A stretch of DNA of 64,000 bases, taken from positions 868,001 through 932,000 of the forward strand of contig JALBYC010000002.1 of the NCBI GenBank assembly GCA_023212645.1, in the 5' to 3' direction. Under the pieces are notes generated by a model. The model searched no databases. It was not told the origin of the DNA and was given only the letters and a program-made list of their open reading frames with translations. How positions within the stretch are numbered: position 1 is the first letter of the stretch; every line of letters begins with the position of its first letter. Shown here piece after piece: positions 18,593 through 28,259 of the stretch. The translations under genes were made by a program, and so were the position numbers. This DNA comes from Farysia itapuensis. Taxonomy: Eukaryota > Basidiomycota > Ustilaginomycetes > Ustilaginales > Ustilaginaceae.

Positions 18593-20524
18593 CTAACGCG
18601 CATCCTTGCGGCGACAAAGCCAGACAGCATCTTCCTCGACAATATCGATAGGCAGCAGAAGGCGAAAGACCCTGTGAAGATGCTCAGAACACGCACGTAA
18701 GCCCCGACGTGGCACAAGAGGTGGTGTAAACAGATTCTGCAAATCCTTGCGGATCACAGTTGTCGCTTTTCGACGCAGACCTGCATATGACCTGACCGGG
18801 TCTGAGATCGGCTCGAACGGCTGTTTGTCGTCCGAAAGAGACTGTATGATCTTGCATTGAGGATGCTCTGACAGTAGGTGGGTATAGCGTTGCCACGCCT
18901 CCACCGCTGCTGGTCCATTGGTTGGCAGATCTTCCGTCTTGTGGTACGCCCATGTAACATTGTCGCCGGAGCTACTTACGAGGGAGCCAACTACAAAGCT
19001 ACGATCGAGATGCAAAGACTGAAACAGGGTGACACCCGTCATGGCCGGCAGCACATCGATGTGCACGTTGACATGGTCCTGGCTGACGAGATCGTGGAAC
19101 TGAGATAGCGCAACCCCGCCAGGATAGTTGAGCCCACTGATGTAGCCCATCAGCTCGCTGCTGGCAAGTTGCAGCGCCAAGAGTACTACGACCAGAGCAT
19201 AACCAAGTCGGGTAGAAGAGAGGGCTCGAGCGCCTATGGCGGCTATACTGTTGAGTGCTGGTAGACAGTACATTACAAAGCGCCATTCCTTGTGTCCCAA
19301 CAGACTCAAGACTGTCGTATGAGACATGGCGACCATCAGCAGGAACTTTGCCGCTCTCGACAGCTTCAGCAGACCAAAAGGCAGGAACAGAGCCGTCAGA
19401 CCAAGTAATTTCGGCAAGAACGCTGTGAGGTAGGCGTGCCAGGGCGACACACCCCATTCGCTGCTTTTGCCCTCAACAACGTTGAACAGCACGCCTTCGA
19501 GCTCTGGCCACAAGGGTCTGCTGAATCCACCAAGCCGCCTTGTCAAGCTTCGATAATACGCTTCCAGAACGCTCAAAGCTTGTTCTTGCTGCAGATCTTG
19601 CCAGAAATAGGTATCGATCAGGGTCGTTGCCAAGATGCTGAGCACAGCTGCTTGCAGACCTATAGCTGCGCCTTGTACCAAAGTGAGCCTCCGCGTGACA
19701 AGCAAGTAGAGTCCGACAGGTGCCAGTGTGGCAGCAATCTCAAGGCGCAGAACCACTGCACTGAATGTGAGCAGAAAGATAGCCATGCGAAAGTCTTTCA
19801 AAGCCCCACGTGAAACAGTGGCTGACCCGAGGTTGCGGACTACCAGAGAAAGTGAGCTCAACACGAACGGAAGAGCCAGCGAGTTGGGTATCGTTCGGCT
19901 GCACCAGAAGACAAGGTGGAACTGGCATGCTGTGATGAGTAAGAAGATAGCTGCAGTACCGTAGTTTGTTTTGGCTTCATCCTTTGAAGTCAATGACTCC
20001 GGTTTTGCCAACGATGCGGTAGTTGCGTCGGCAGTCCTTCTCTTGCGACTTGCGACGTTAGTAAGGGCGGGATTGATGGACGTACTACTTCCATCGTGCT
20101 CCTGTAACAAGTTCAGATCGTTTTTATCTTGCTCCAAGGCACGATATCTTTGCAAGCTGCCTCTGCTGAACCAGATCAGACTCAAAGCATTGATGAGGCC
20201 CAGTATCAGCCTAACGACTTGCTGAACGTCGGCTGATGACCTGAGCAGGCCAGTCGTTCGGAGAAGCACTACCCAAGGATATGTACATGCAGCCAAGAGT
20301 AAGGGCCCGATGAAAGACCGCGGCACCGCGCCGGCAAAGACCTGATGATCATACAAGTGAAGGGCAGCTTTTTGTGGGCCATAGACGAGAAGATCATGCA
20401 CTGCTTGAACGGTGAAGCTTTCCTCAACTTTCGTGTATGGGAATGCGACTGTCCGCCAGACGACTACCACTATCAAAGAGATAGCCGAGTATGTCCAAAC
20501 GAGTCTAGAGGTGGCATTCGCCAT
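18593..20524 (-). CDS. ALG12: Dol-P-Man alpha-1,6-mannosyltransferase ALG12
   Basis: GT22-family enzyme of the ER lumenal phase of lipid-linked oligosaccharide assembly; adds the eighth mannose, alpha-1,6-linked. The first ATG is at 20522-20524 (MANATSR...), giving 643 residues with many hydrophobic helices. Family motifs are KVEESFTVQAVHDLL (near residue 32; the acidic pair is catalytic in GT22), AGAVPRSFIGP, CSRTIPNSLALP and WGVSPWHAYL. An insertion of about 60 polar residues lies between helices near residues 130-190 (EQDKNDLNLLQEHDG onward), compatible with a loop. Single exon. It is divergent from UFE1, with only 132 bases between start codons, so the two ER genes share a promoter. Confidence 0.92.
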   Translation of the reverse strand: MANATSRLVWTYSAISLIVVVVWRTVAFPYTKVEESFTVQAVHDLLVYGPQKAALHLYDHQVFAGAVPRSFIGPLLLAACTYPWVVLLRTTGLLRSSADVQQVVRLILGLINALSLIWFSRGSLQRYRALEQDKNDLNLLQEHDGSSTSINPALTNVASRKRRTADATTASLAKPESLTSKDEAKTNYGTAAIFLLITACQFHLVFWCSRTIPNSLALPFVLSSLSLVVRNLGSATVSRGALKDFRMAIFLLTFSAVVLRLEIAATLAPVGLYLLVTRRLTLVQGAAIGLQAAVLSILATTLIDTYFWQDLQQEQALSVLEAYYRSLTRRLGGFSRPLWPELEGVLFNVVEGKSSEWGVSPWHAYLTAFLPKLLGLTALFLPFGLLKLSRAAKFLLMVAMSHTTVLSLLGHKEWRFVMYCLPALNSIAAIGARALSSTRLGYALVVVLLALQLASSELMGYISGLNYPGGVALSQFHDLVSQDHVNVHIDVLPAMTGVTLFQSLHLDRSFVVGSLVSSSGDNVTWAYHKTEDLPTNGPAAVEAWQRYTHLLSEHPQCKIIQSLSDDKQPFEPISDPVRSYAGLRRKATTVIRKDLQNLFTPPLVPRRGLRACSEHLHRVFRLLLPIDIVEEDAVWLCRRKDAR

Positions 20525-20656
20525 GACATCCCGAAGGCCGTGGAATGGGAGAAGAACCAAGGACAGCGGATTTTGACATTTTTGATTCTCAAATGCGCGG
20601 ACCACCCTTCACACTTGCTTGCCTGCTCCTCTTCATCCCCGCGAACAGAGTGCAAG

Positions 20657-21817
20657 ATGGCAGCAGCTCACAAGGTTCGCCTCCCTGCCAGGACAGATCG
20701 GACGTCAGACTTTTACACACTAGTCTCTGGTCAAAGTGGCCAGTATCCGCCACAGTCTCGAGCTCCACAACGCAAAGACCCGCCCGTCAATGTGGTTCGC
20801 GCTCAGCAGCAATGGCTCGCGCAAGCCTACATGATTCGCAAACACATTGTTTCCCTACTTGGCTTTCTCTACTCTATACGTAGACGGTACCTATCTCTTG
20901 GCTCTAAATCACGGCACCACTACATCAAGGATTCTGTAGATGAGACCAAGACGCCAGACAGCGCGGTGGATCCCTCTAGCTCAGCATTTGCCAAGTGGAG
21001 CGCGTTCACAGGTCCCTTGACCGACGCACAGCGGGACGAGATCGACTTTCAGGTCAAAGTAGTTGTCAAGAAATGTCTCGACAGCATTCGAGAGCTGGAA
21101 CGGTCAGAAGAAGAACGTAAAAAAACGGCGCCGACAACACCGTCAGCTCTGTCTCCGCTAAGCAGTCTACTTGCGCTTTCGACAACGCGCGACTCTTCCA
21201 CGTCCATCTTGGCTTCGTCCATGATCTCGGCTCACCGATCTGCGGTGATTCAGTACTTGTCGATGCTATTGTCCAAGGCATCTGCACTGCAGAGTGGAAT
21301 GCAAGAAGCGCGGCTACAGGTACAGCGAGACAAGACAAGATCCTTGGCCAACTCTCGTCCTCAGCAACAGCCTTCCTCGTCTTCAACAGCAGCGTCAGCG
21401 CCTGCAGTCATCAAGGGAAGCGTGGGTGGATCGTTCAATCCCACTTTGGACTCAGAGTCGGACCTGATCGGCAGGGACATTAGCAGCCAGTTATCCGCGG
21501 CGCAGATCCAAATGTTTGAGAACGAATCATCTGAGCTGATCAAATCACTGGAAGCGGACCTAGCTTCGATTAAAAAGGCCGAGTCGAGGCTGTACGAGAT
21601 CAGTGACTTGCAGACACAAGTGGTACAACAGCTGGATCAACAGAGCGAAGTCACAAACCAACTCTTTGACGAAGCTATCGGCGTTGGCACCGAGGTCGGT
21701 CGAGGCAATGAAGAGCTGACCAAGGCGAGAAAGCGTAGTCGAGACGCTGACAAGTTCATGTCCATCTTTCTGGTCGGAAGCGGCCTCGCCCTCTTGTTCT
21801 TACACTGGATGGACTAA
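20657..21817 (+). CDS. UFE1: ER t-SNARE Ufe1 / syntaxin-18
   Basis: Qa-SNARE of the ER that receives retrograde Golgi vesicles. The chosen ATG at 20657 gives 386 residues; the frame is open upstream but that part overlaps ALG12 and lacks homology. Residues 14-19 read DRTSDF, matching the N-terminal peptide through which Sed5/Ufe1-type syntaxins bind Sly1. Conserved parts include [12 protein letters not shown], then [13 protein letters not shown] at the start of the SNARE motif and the usual zero-layer Gln in LDQQSEV. A single C-terminal anchor ([20 protein letters not shown]) ends the protein, like the syntaxin-18 tail. Its stop is 30 bases from the convergent UBC7 gene. Confidence 0.93.
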   Translation: MAAAHKVRLPARTDRTSDFYTLVSGQSGQYPPQSRAPQRKDPPVNVVRAQQQWLAQAYMIRKHIVSLLGFLYSIRRRYLSLGSKSRHHYIKDSVDETKTPDSAVDPSSSAFAKWSAFTGPLTDAQRDEIDFQVKVVVKKCLDSIRELERSEEERKKTAPTTPSALSPLSSLLALSTTRDSSTSILASSMISAHRSAVIQYLSMLLSKASALQSGMQEARLQVQRDKTRSLANSRPQQQPSSSSTAASAPAVIKGSVGGSFNPTLDSESDLIGRDISSQLSAAQIQMFENESSELIKSLEADLASIKKAESRLYEISDLQTQVVQQLDQQSEVTNQLFDEAIGVGTEVGRGNEELTKARKRSRDADKFMSIFLVGSGLALLFLHWMD

Positions 21818-21847
21818 ATGTGGCATATCTCTTTTGTTACAATGCGG

Positions 21848-22434
21848 CTAGAGACCAAGCTGCTCTTTGACTGAATCGCGAATGATCTTTTCATACCCTT
21901 CGCGGTCATCGCGGTACACTTTCTGCAATAGACAATAGCCAGAGTGTCAGAAAGCTCTTTGCGTTTGTGGGAAAGGAGAAAGACACTTACGCAGGCATCA
22001 ATGTTGGCACCACTCTCGACGTTGGGTTCTGCCAGCATACTGAGCACGGAAAGGAGAATTTTCTCGATGGACTGGACAGGAGACCATCGTTCTGACGAGG
22101 ATTCGTACATGTTTGGATCATCTCCTGGTGCGTGCAAGATAGAGATGCAGACCAGGCCGTCGGCGTATACGTTGGGGTGGAAAATCGGTGGCTCGAAGCG
22201 CATAGTCGGCGGCTCGAGCGGGTAGGAGGGTGGGAACTTGAGCCGCGCGGAAAAGACACCGCCCTCAAACGGCGTCCCGTCAGGACCTGGCACGAGTGCC
22301 TCCCATTCAAGATAGTTGTCTTCCGAGATGGGCCCTACTGCGGGAAACAGCGAGTTGGGATCTGTGGACAGCTGCTTGTATTCAATGGTCAGCCGCTTGA
22401 TCGCAGCACTGGAGGACGCTCGGTTGTTGAACAT
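21848..22434 (-). CDS. UBC7: Ubiquitin-conjugating enzyme E2, Ubc7/UBE2G2 type
   Basis: E2 enzyme of ER-associated degradation. Two exons (22434-21991 and 21922-21848; 68-base intron with GTAAGT and TTGCAG) give 172 residues. The fold has HPN (86-88), the catalytic C96 in [11 protein letters not shown], and the acidic active-site loop [22 protein letters not shown] that is specific to the Ubc7/UBE2G2/Cdc34 group. The second exon supplies the C-terminal helices ([14 protein letters not shown]...KEQLGL). It is head to head, at 686 bases, with the large kinase gene and convergent with UFE1, another ER component. Confidence 0.95.
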
Positions 22435-23120
22435 GATCGTTGAGGTTTGGACAAGGTAAACGTGTCTATGTTGTTCGAGGTCGAGCGTGCGAGTGTTGCT
22501 CTCCCCTGCATGTGCAATCACGTGATAAAGCGCGTCTCACTCTAACAGAGCGTTGTTTAACCAAATTCCAAAATCGGCCAAAATCCAACGATTTCTGCTT
22601 TTCATGTGTTCATGCATAGACCACGAGGTCGCCTTCTTGTGCTCGTTCAGTGCCGAACTCGGAGGGGAAATCGACTGGTTGGCGCCTGAACTGCCAGGGA
22701 GTGAGTCGGAACTTCCGATTTCTCGCTATCTGTACCGGTCAAGTGATAGACAGAAAGCTCGGAAGAGGTGTTCGTGTGCAGTGTTAGCAGGCAATATTGT
22801 ATGGGAAAATGTGCTCCACAATCAAATTGCCCGTGCCCTAGTCGAGAGTGTGAGTCGCTGTTTTTGTGTCATGTGTACCATCCACTCGTTCCACAGCTAT
22901 TCAACGATACCCTTGCTCGTCGCTTTGATCCGCTGATCGTCCGCGCTGTTGTTCGACGCAGTTCGACCTGCTAGGTCTTGCAGCCGGGATGGCAAAGCCG
23001 TGTCGCTTCTTCCTTCTATAGTTGATTGACAAGCCTCACCGCTCGATATGGCCCAACCTACTCACGCCAGCAACACTGTAACAAAGCACTGACCACGTCA
23101 AGTCTTGCCAACTCTTGACA
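22435..23120. other. Divergent promoter region UBC7 / protein kinase (686 bp)
   Basis: No gene is supported. A TCACGTGA palindrome is at 22518-22525, 84 bases upstream of the UBC7 ATG. The rest looks like kinase promoter and leader; a 127-codon frame at 22553 begins without homology and is not called. Confidence 0.6.
22518..22525. promoter_or_regulatory. TCACGTGA E-box upstream of UBC7
   Basis: Perfect palindrome 84 bases 5' of the UBC7 ATG. It matches CACGTG-type bHLH sites and recurs at a similar distance upstream of DAD4 and PSF3. Function inferred. Confidence 0.35.
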
Positions 23121-26100
23121 ATGAGTGGGTCTGGCTTTGCCGCCGACGACCGCAGCTGGCGGCGCAGCGGCCCTGTTGGCGCTTCACCTCAATCCATTCC
23201 CGCCAGGATGACGTCGCCAAACGTATCACGAAGCCAACAGGACCAGGACAACTGGCGCATTCATTCTCCCTCCAATGCATCAAACTCCAAGCAAACCGAC
23301 CTGTCCGGATCGTACAGAGATGACCGTGCATCCTCCTCTCTCACTAACGGTAACACCTGGTCCCACCATCGAAACAGATCAGGGCAACAGGCCCATCTTG
23401 CCGGCAGTCACAATGTCTCACTTCTCTCTTCAAGTATGAAGGCAAACAAAGAAGGTGATCAGATTCCATCAGGTTCGTTTGCCTCCCTCTCGATCAAACC
23501 TAGCAGTATGGGCAACGGTGTCATTGGAAGGTCGGCAGAGTCCACCTCGCCAAACCCAATTAGAGGCCCCGGTCTGTATGCCAGCCGTCATCCGTGGCCG
23601 CTTTCTTCCTCTTTGGAAAAGTCTCCTCCCTTGGCCCCTGCCACGCTCTTACCACCGCTGCGCATCGAAAACACAGAGGGCTCGCGTTTCTTCCCACTAC
23701 ACTCCACTCCTTCCAGGCCTGTGTCAAACGACACGGAGCGAAGTAATCATCGCATGCTGGCCCCTAGTAGCGGCACCTCCAACAGAAACGATCACCGACA
23801 AGAACGCAGCACAGACACTTCGTCCTCAGACAGGCACAACGGCGATAGTACATCTTCTCGCAATCTCGGTCAGCCCAGAACACAGGTCGATCAGATCCAA
23901 AACTTTACCTCCCGCACGTCCAGTCCCAGCATTGCTCGGCGAGATGGGACACCCGCAGCAACGTCGACTTTTCCACGGACTCCGGCCGTCGACCTGCATA
24001 CATCTCCTGCACGATCCCACTTGGTTCCGTCTGCCTTCAACTCTCGTGCTCTGAACGTCAGTGGGGTGCCCTCTACACTGTATCGTAGCCCGGTAGCCTC
24101 GCCAATGTTGGCCCAGCGCACACTGTCACCCGCATCGCGACAGACGCCTTTCCTAGCAGATCCGCAGACGGGAGAGCGTGTAGTCAATACCATCTCGTCC
24201 ATGCTCACCGGTCCCCCTGCTTACAATCGTCCTGGCTACGCCTCTCGTCGAGAGTCGTTCAGCTCTGCTACCTCTGGAGTCTCGGCCGTTACTGGCCATT
24301 CTCTCTCACATTCTCGCAGAAGCTCTGCAGTCTTGTCTCCGCACTCGCCGGGACCGTCCGGTCGTGTTGGTGTATACAGACCACCGCATCTCCGTAACAG
24401 AGGCAGCTTCTCTGGCCTCAAGCCAAGTGTTGCACATTACGATCGAGTCAGGACCCCAAGCCTTCGAGGAATTTCGAGGTCTCGCGAGTCCTCCATCTCC
24501 CTCAGTCGGCCTCCGTCCACGATACCCTTCCATACTGTGTCGGACGCTGTGCTTGAGGAGGGACAGGTACGAGAGGATGGACGTCTGTCGCCCCGCGGTC
24601 GGCCCGGCAGCTTTTCCATTCACCTTCCGGATCTGATCGCGGAACAGCAACAACGAACTGCTCTGGCCGCAAACGAGGATGCGAGTATTGGCGCTCCGGC
24701 GATGGTGCATCGAGAACTGCCACAAGATAGCGCGTCGATGCTTGCCAATCTTCGAGCGCAGCTTGTTCGAAGAGAAGCAGCTGCGTCGGAAGTCCCGGAT
24801 GCGGAACGCCATGGTACCATTTTCGAGAATGAGGAGAACGGAACTGATGCATTCGACATGTCAGACATGATCGAGTACGGTATGGCGGACGGCTATCCCA
24901 TCAGTCGTCACAGTAGCATGTATCCTGGCAGCGAAAGGATGCTCAAGGAAGTCTTCGAGATCGGCGACCTGTTAGGTCCAGGTGTCGAACACGATGGCCA
25001 CATCATCAACATTGCAGAGACAACGCCCGGCTTTGTTGACCAGAACGCGGACCTCACGGGGAGCAAACTTCAGGTCGTTCGCAAGCTCGGTGAAGGAAGC
25101 TACGCCATCGTGTATCTCGTCAAGGAAGTAGACGCCGACACTGTCTCGGCGACCCCATTCGAAAAGTTGCCGGCGGCAGATCAGCAGAGCGCGGAAGACG
25201 ACCCCGATCTTACCATGATCGGGAGATCGCCCTCTGAAGACCTGCTCAGTTCAACACTCAAAGCCAAGCTGAGCAATGAGGATAGCTTTCACAGCTCACC
25301 GGCTTTGGAGAGACGCCGACGCAAGGATCTCCGTGTAAAGACGCATTTGACACCAGGCAAAGAGTTTGCGCTCAAATGTCTCTGCAAGCGCGACTTGCCT
25401 GAAGACATGCTGGAAGTCCAACGTCTGGAAGCAACAATTCATCAATCAATCCCTGCTCACCCGAACATTGTGACACTGTATCGCACATACGAGACGCCAG
25501 ATTGGCTCTTTTTGGTTCTCGAATACTGTCCCGGCCAAGACTTGTACTATTGGCTGGAGCAAGCACAAGATTCGGGCAGCGCTGCTGATCATCCCAATCA
25601 GCTTGGCTTGGACGGAGACGATAGTCTGCCCAAGACAACGTCCACAGCAGAGAGCAAGATGCATGACGAGCTCAAATTAGATGCCACGCCACCATCGCCG
25701 TCTATCCTGGCATCGACTTCCAACAACATGCTTCTATCCAAGCGGCGTATCCGACTTGTGGCACGGATGTTCCGCCAAATTTGCGACGCTGTACAGTTCT
25801 GCCACGATCGAGGCATCAGCCATCGCGACATTAAGCCAGAAAACTTCATTGTTGAGGATCGACGAACGTTTGACGAAATGCTGTCTGCTACTGCAGACAT
25901 GAGCGCTAGCACGCTGGTCGGCAGTTCACGAGATGGCGACGATATGCATGTCATTGTCAAGATGACCGACTTTGGCTTGGCTACCGCTGCCGAACAGTGC
26001 GACGACTTTGATTGCGGCAGTAAGCCGTACATGGCTTTCGAGTGTCATAACAACATCTCCTCGACCTACAATCCCAAACAAGCTGATATCTGGTCTCTTG

Positions 26101-28259
26101 GAATCGTTTTGCTCAACATGCTCTTCCATCGCAGTCCGTTCACCGAGCCGTCGCTGGCCTGTCCGTCTTTTACAGCCTATTGTCAGGACTCTGTCCGATT
26201 CCTGATGGAGTCGTTTGACGGCTTGAGCGAAACCGTTGCCAAATTTCTCAGGGACAATGTGTTTTGCGAGATCTCAAACGAGCCAGGTTATGTACAGGAA
26301 AGGATCTCTGCAGGCGAGTTCTCCAGATGGGCCTCCCGGCTTGTGGAGCACATGGGATTGGGCAAGGCAGGCAGCGATCGTATTTCCCGAGGCGGATCGG
26401 TGTACAGCACCATGCCGCTTGTTCATTCTCGAACCACGTCCATGTCTACACTACCTTCAATGATGAACTCACCCAGTTCCCGAAGCCGGTCAATGACGTT
26501 GGACCCAGGCGAGGTCGAGGTCAATCCCGACGCCACGTACCGAGGATCAGTCGTTTCACCTCGCGCTCTTTCGCCGACGTACGCGCTCTATTCTCCAGAC
26601 GTGCTGCCTTCACCGACATTCACGCCTCTACCGGGAGCAAGCGAGCGCAATCCTTTCGAGGTGCAATACACGCCATCGAATTTAGGATGGAGTGCGAGCA
26701 CTCGCATCCAAGAAGAGGCTGAAAAGCCGTCACAAGACGTTGACCGACGTGTCAACGAAGATGTTGCGCGAGAAAGCGTCGATAACGAAGCAGCCGACCA
26801 TGATGCACCCAGCCAAGACCAGTCTGCAACCGCTTCTATTCCCACCTCGGCCACAAATGGCGACGACAATGTTGCCACGGCAGAAGATGGGGATGGAGCA
26901 GACACTGGCGAGGTTGAAGCGCAGGAGGGTGACGCAGACAAGCCGGAAAGCATATCGGCATCAAATCACTCCAAGAGGAGGAAACGAGGCGCGCGCAAAG
27001 GACGAACGTTGGCAAAGCAGCTCAAACGTTCACAGTCGGTGGAGAACCTGGACGATGCCAACAGCAATGACCCCGTGGCGCGAGCCAAGGAGCGAGAAAG
27101 AACGATCCGTGAGCTGGCGCTTGCATCGCAGTCTCTTGCACGACAAATGAGTCGAATCGCCAAACCACGCGATGGTGCCGAGGACGGGTCGTCCGCGCCG
27201 GTGATTCTGTCCAAGCCAACTGCTGAAGCTGCCGCCAGGTACAGCCTGCAACACTTGGCGCACGAGGCGGAAAACAGTCAAACGGATGCATTGCCGTCAG
27301 ATGCTGCCACGCCTTCCGGACGTGTCGACAGTCCTTCACAGGCTGCTGCGAATTGGAACTCGGCAGCACAGAGACGCGAGCGAATGAACGAGCAGCGGAA
27401 AGGTGGAGCTGCACTCGAAGACTCTGGTCGCGGCCCTCCCGTATCATGGCGAGACCGAAACCAGTCCACCAACTCTATCTCTTCGTTTGCCTCTTCCATC
27501 AATACAGTGTCGAGCTTGAGCTCGACCACGTCTGCGACCTCCAGCATCTTTTCGACCACGTCTGCACCGGCCGCACTTACGCGCAAGGACTACTCGAGAC
27601 GAAATGGTACTCGCACGAGCGGCTTTGGTCTGGATACCATTTCGGAGCGCGAACGCACGACTGCCAAACGCGATGTGGATGCACAGTATCTCGCCGCTAT
27701 CTTTGGTGGCGGCGCGGATTCCAAGAGCCAAGAGAAGAAGAAGAAGGAATCGACAGCAGCGAGCGCCAACGGCACTGCTACAAACGCTCACAACGTTGCG
27801 GGCAGCGACAAGTCGGAGCGTGGACGACTGTTCAATCTACTGTCGGAGAGCAAGGACAGATCTACGAGTACGACGTTGCTTTCGATGCAGTCGCCAGATG
27901 CTGCTGCCCAAGACCAGCGGTCTTTGGCGCAGAACGGCGCGAGGGTGGTCAGCAACTCGAGCGTAGCTTCCAATGGCAGTGGAACCGGCGGTGGATCGAC
28001 GTTTGTGTCGCGCTTCCGCCGACCTGGTTCGTCATCGTCTTCGACCAAGAGTTCTGCCCTGCAAGGTTCTGACCCGCTCCACCCGGTTGCTTCTACATCG
28101 TCGTCTACCGGTCTCGGTGAAGATTCGAGCACGTCCACGCTCTCGGGCAGTGCAGACGCCATTGTCAATGACGCTCCTACTCCTGCTGCCGCCGGCAAAA
28201 AGCAACGTGGCATGGGCAAGTTCCTCCTCGGCGTCCGCGACAGTATGAAAAAGTATTGA
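23121..28259 (+). CDS. Large serine/threonine protein kinase, probably Ksp1/Ran1-like
   Basis: A 1712-residue protein with a central kinase domain at about 650-1065 flanked by ~640 and ~650 residues of Ser/Thr/Pro-rich, probably disordered sequence. The start is the ATG at 23121. Catalytic elements are the Gly loop GEGSYA (657-662), K752 (FALK), HRD 901-903 in SHRDIKPENF, and D950 of DFG. About 70 extra residues lie between the Gly loop and the Lys, and another insert follows the hinge. The APE motif is changed to AFE (972-974, YMAFEC). The activation segment DCGSKPYMAFEC and QADIWSLGIVLLNMLFHRSPF resemble fungal Ksp1/Ran1-type kinases, which act in nutrient, filamentation and meiosis signalling; the exact ortholog is inference. 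Single exon. Confidence 0.85.
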   Translation: MSGSGFAADDRSWRRSGPVGASPQSIPARMTSPNVSRSQQDQDNWRIHSPSNASNSKQTDLSGSYRDDRASSSLTNGNTWSHHRNRSGQQAHLAGSHNVSLLSSSMKANKEGDQIPSGSFASLSIKPSSMGNGVIGRSAESTSPNPIRGPGLYASRHPWPLSSSLEKSPPLAPATLLPPLRIENTEGSRFFPLHSTPSRPVSNDTERSNHRMLAPSSGTSNRNDHRQERSTDTSSSDRHNGDSTSSRNLGQPRTQVDQIQNFTSRTSSPSIARRDGTPAATSTFPRTPAVDLHTSPARSHLVPSAFNSRALNVSGVPSTLYRSPVASPMLAQRTLSPASRQTPFLADPQTGERVVNTISSMLTGPPAYNRPGYASRRESFSSATSGVSAVTGHSLSHSRRSSAVLSPHSPGPSGRVGVYRPPHLRNRGSFSGLKPSVAHYDRVRTPSLRGISRSRESSISLSRPPSTIPFHTVSDAVLEEGQVREDGRLSPRGRPGSFSIHLPDLIAEQQQRTALAANEDASIGAPAMVHRELPQDSASMLANLRAQLVRREAAASEVPDAERHGTIFENEENGTDAFDMSDMIEYGMADGYPISRHSSMYPGSERMLKEVFEIGDLLGPGVEHDGHIINIAETTPGFVDQNADLTGSKLQVVRKLGEGSYAIVYLVKEVDADTVSATPFEKLPAADQQSAEDDPDLTMIGRSPSEDLLSSTLKAKLSNEDSFHSSPALERRRRKDLRVKTHLTPGKEFALKCLCKRDLPEDMLEVQRLEATIHQSIPAHPNIVTLYRTYETPDWLFLVLEYCPGQDLYYWLEQAQDSGSAADHPNQLGLDGDDSLPKTTSTAESKMHDELKLDATPPSPSILASTSNNMLLSKRRIRLVARMFRQICDAVQFCHDRGISHRDIKPENFIVEDRRTFDEMLSATADMSASTLVGSSRDGDDMHVIVKMTDFGLATAAEQCDDFDCGSKPYMAFECHNNISSTYNPKQADIWSLGIVLLNMLFHRSPFTEPSLACPSFTAYCQDSVRFLMESFDGLSETVAKFLRDNVFCEISNEPGYVQERISAGEFSRWASRLVEHMGLGKAGSDRISRGGSVYSTMPLVHSRTTSMSTLPSMMNSPSSRSRSMTLDPGEVEVNPDATYRGSVVSPRALSPTYALYSPDVLPSPTFTPLPGASERNPFEVQYTPSNLGWSASTRIQEEAEKPSQDVDRRVNEDVARESVDNEAADHDAPSQDQSATASIPTSATNGDDNVATAEDGDGADTGEVEAQEGDADKPESISASNHSKRRKRGARKGRTLAKQLKRSQSVENLDDANSNDPVARAKERERTIRELALASQSLARQMSRIAKPRDGAEDGSSAPVILSKPTAEAAARYSLQHLAHEAENSQTDALPSDAATPSGRVDSPSQAAANWNSAAQRRERMNEQRKGGAALEDSGRGPPVSWRDRNQSTNSISSFASSINTVSSLSSTTSATSSIFSTTSAPAALTRKDYSRRNGTRTSGFGLDTISERERTTAKRDVDAQYLAAIFGGGADSKSQEKKKKESTAASANGTATNAHNVAGSDKSERGRLFNLLSESKDRSTSTTLLSMQSPDAAAQDQRSLAQNGARVVSNSSVASNGSGTGGGSTFVSRFRRPGSSSSSTKSSALQGSDPLHPVASTSSSTGLGEDSSTSTLSGSADAIVNDAPTPAAAGKKQRGMGKFLLGVRDSMKKY

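Noticed and set aside
20345..20656. In-frame upstream extension of UFE1
   Set aside because: It overlaps the ALG12 5' coding end on the other strand and shows no syntaxin similarity; the ATG at 20657 leads directly into the Sly1-binding peptide.
22553..22936. 127-codon frame upstream of the kinase
   Set aside because: Composition resembles non-coding leader and no domain is recognisable.
27353..28072. 239-codon plus-strand frame inside the kinase gene
   Set aside because: Overlaps the kinase C-terminal coding sequence in another frame; no start context or domain.
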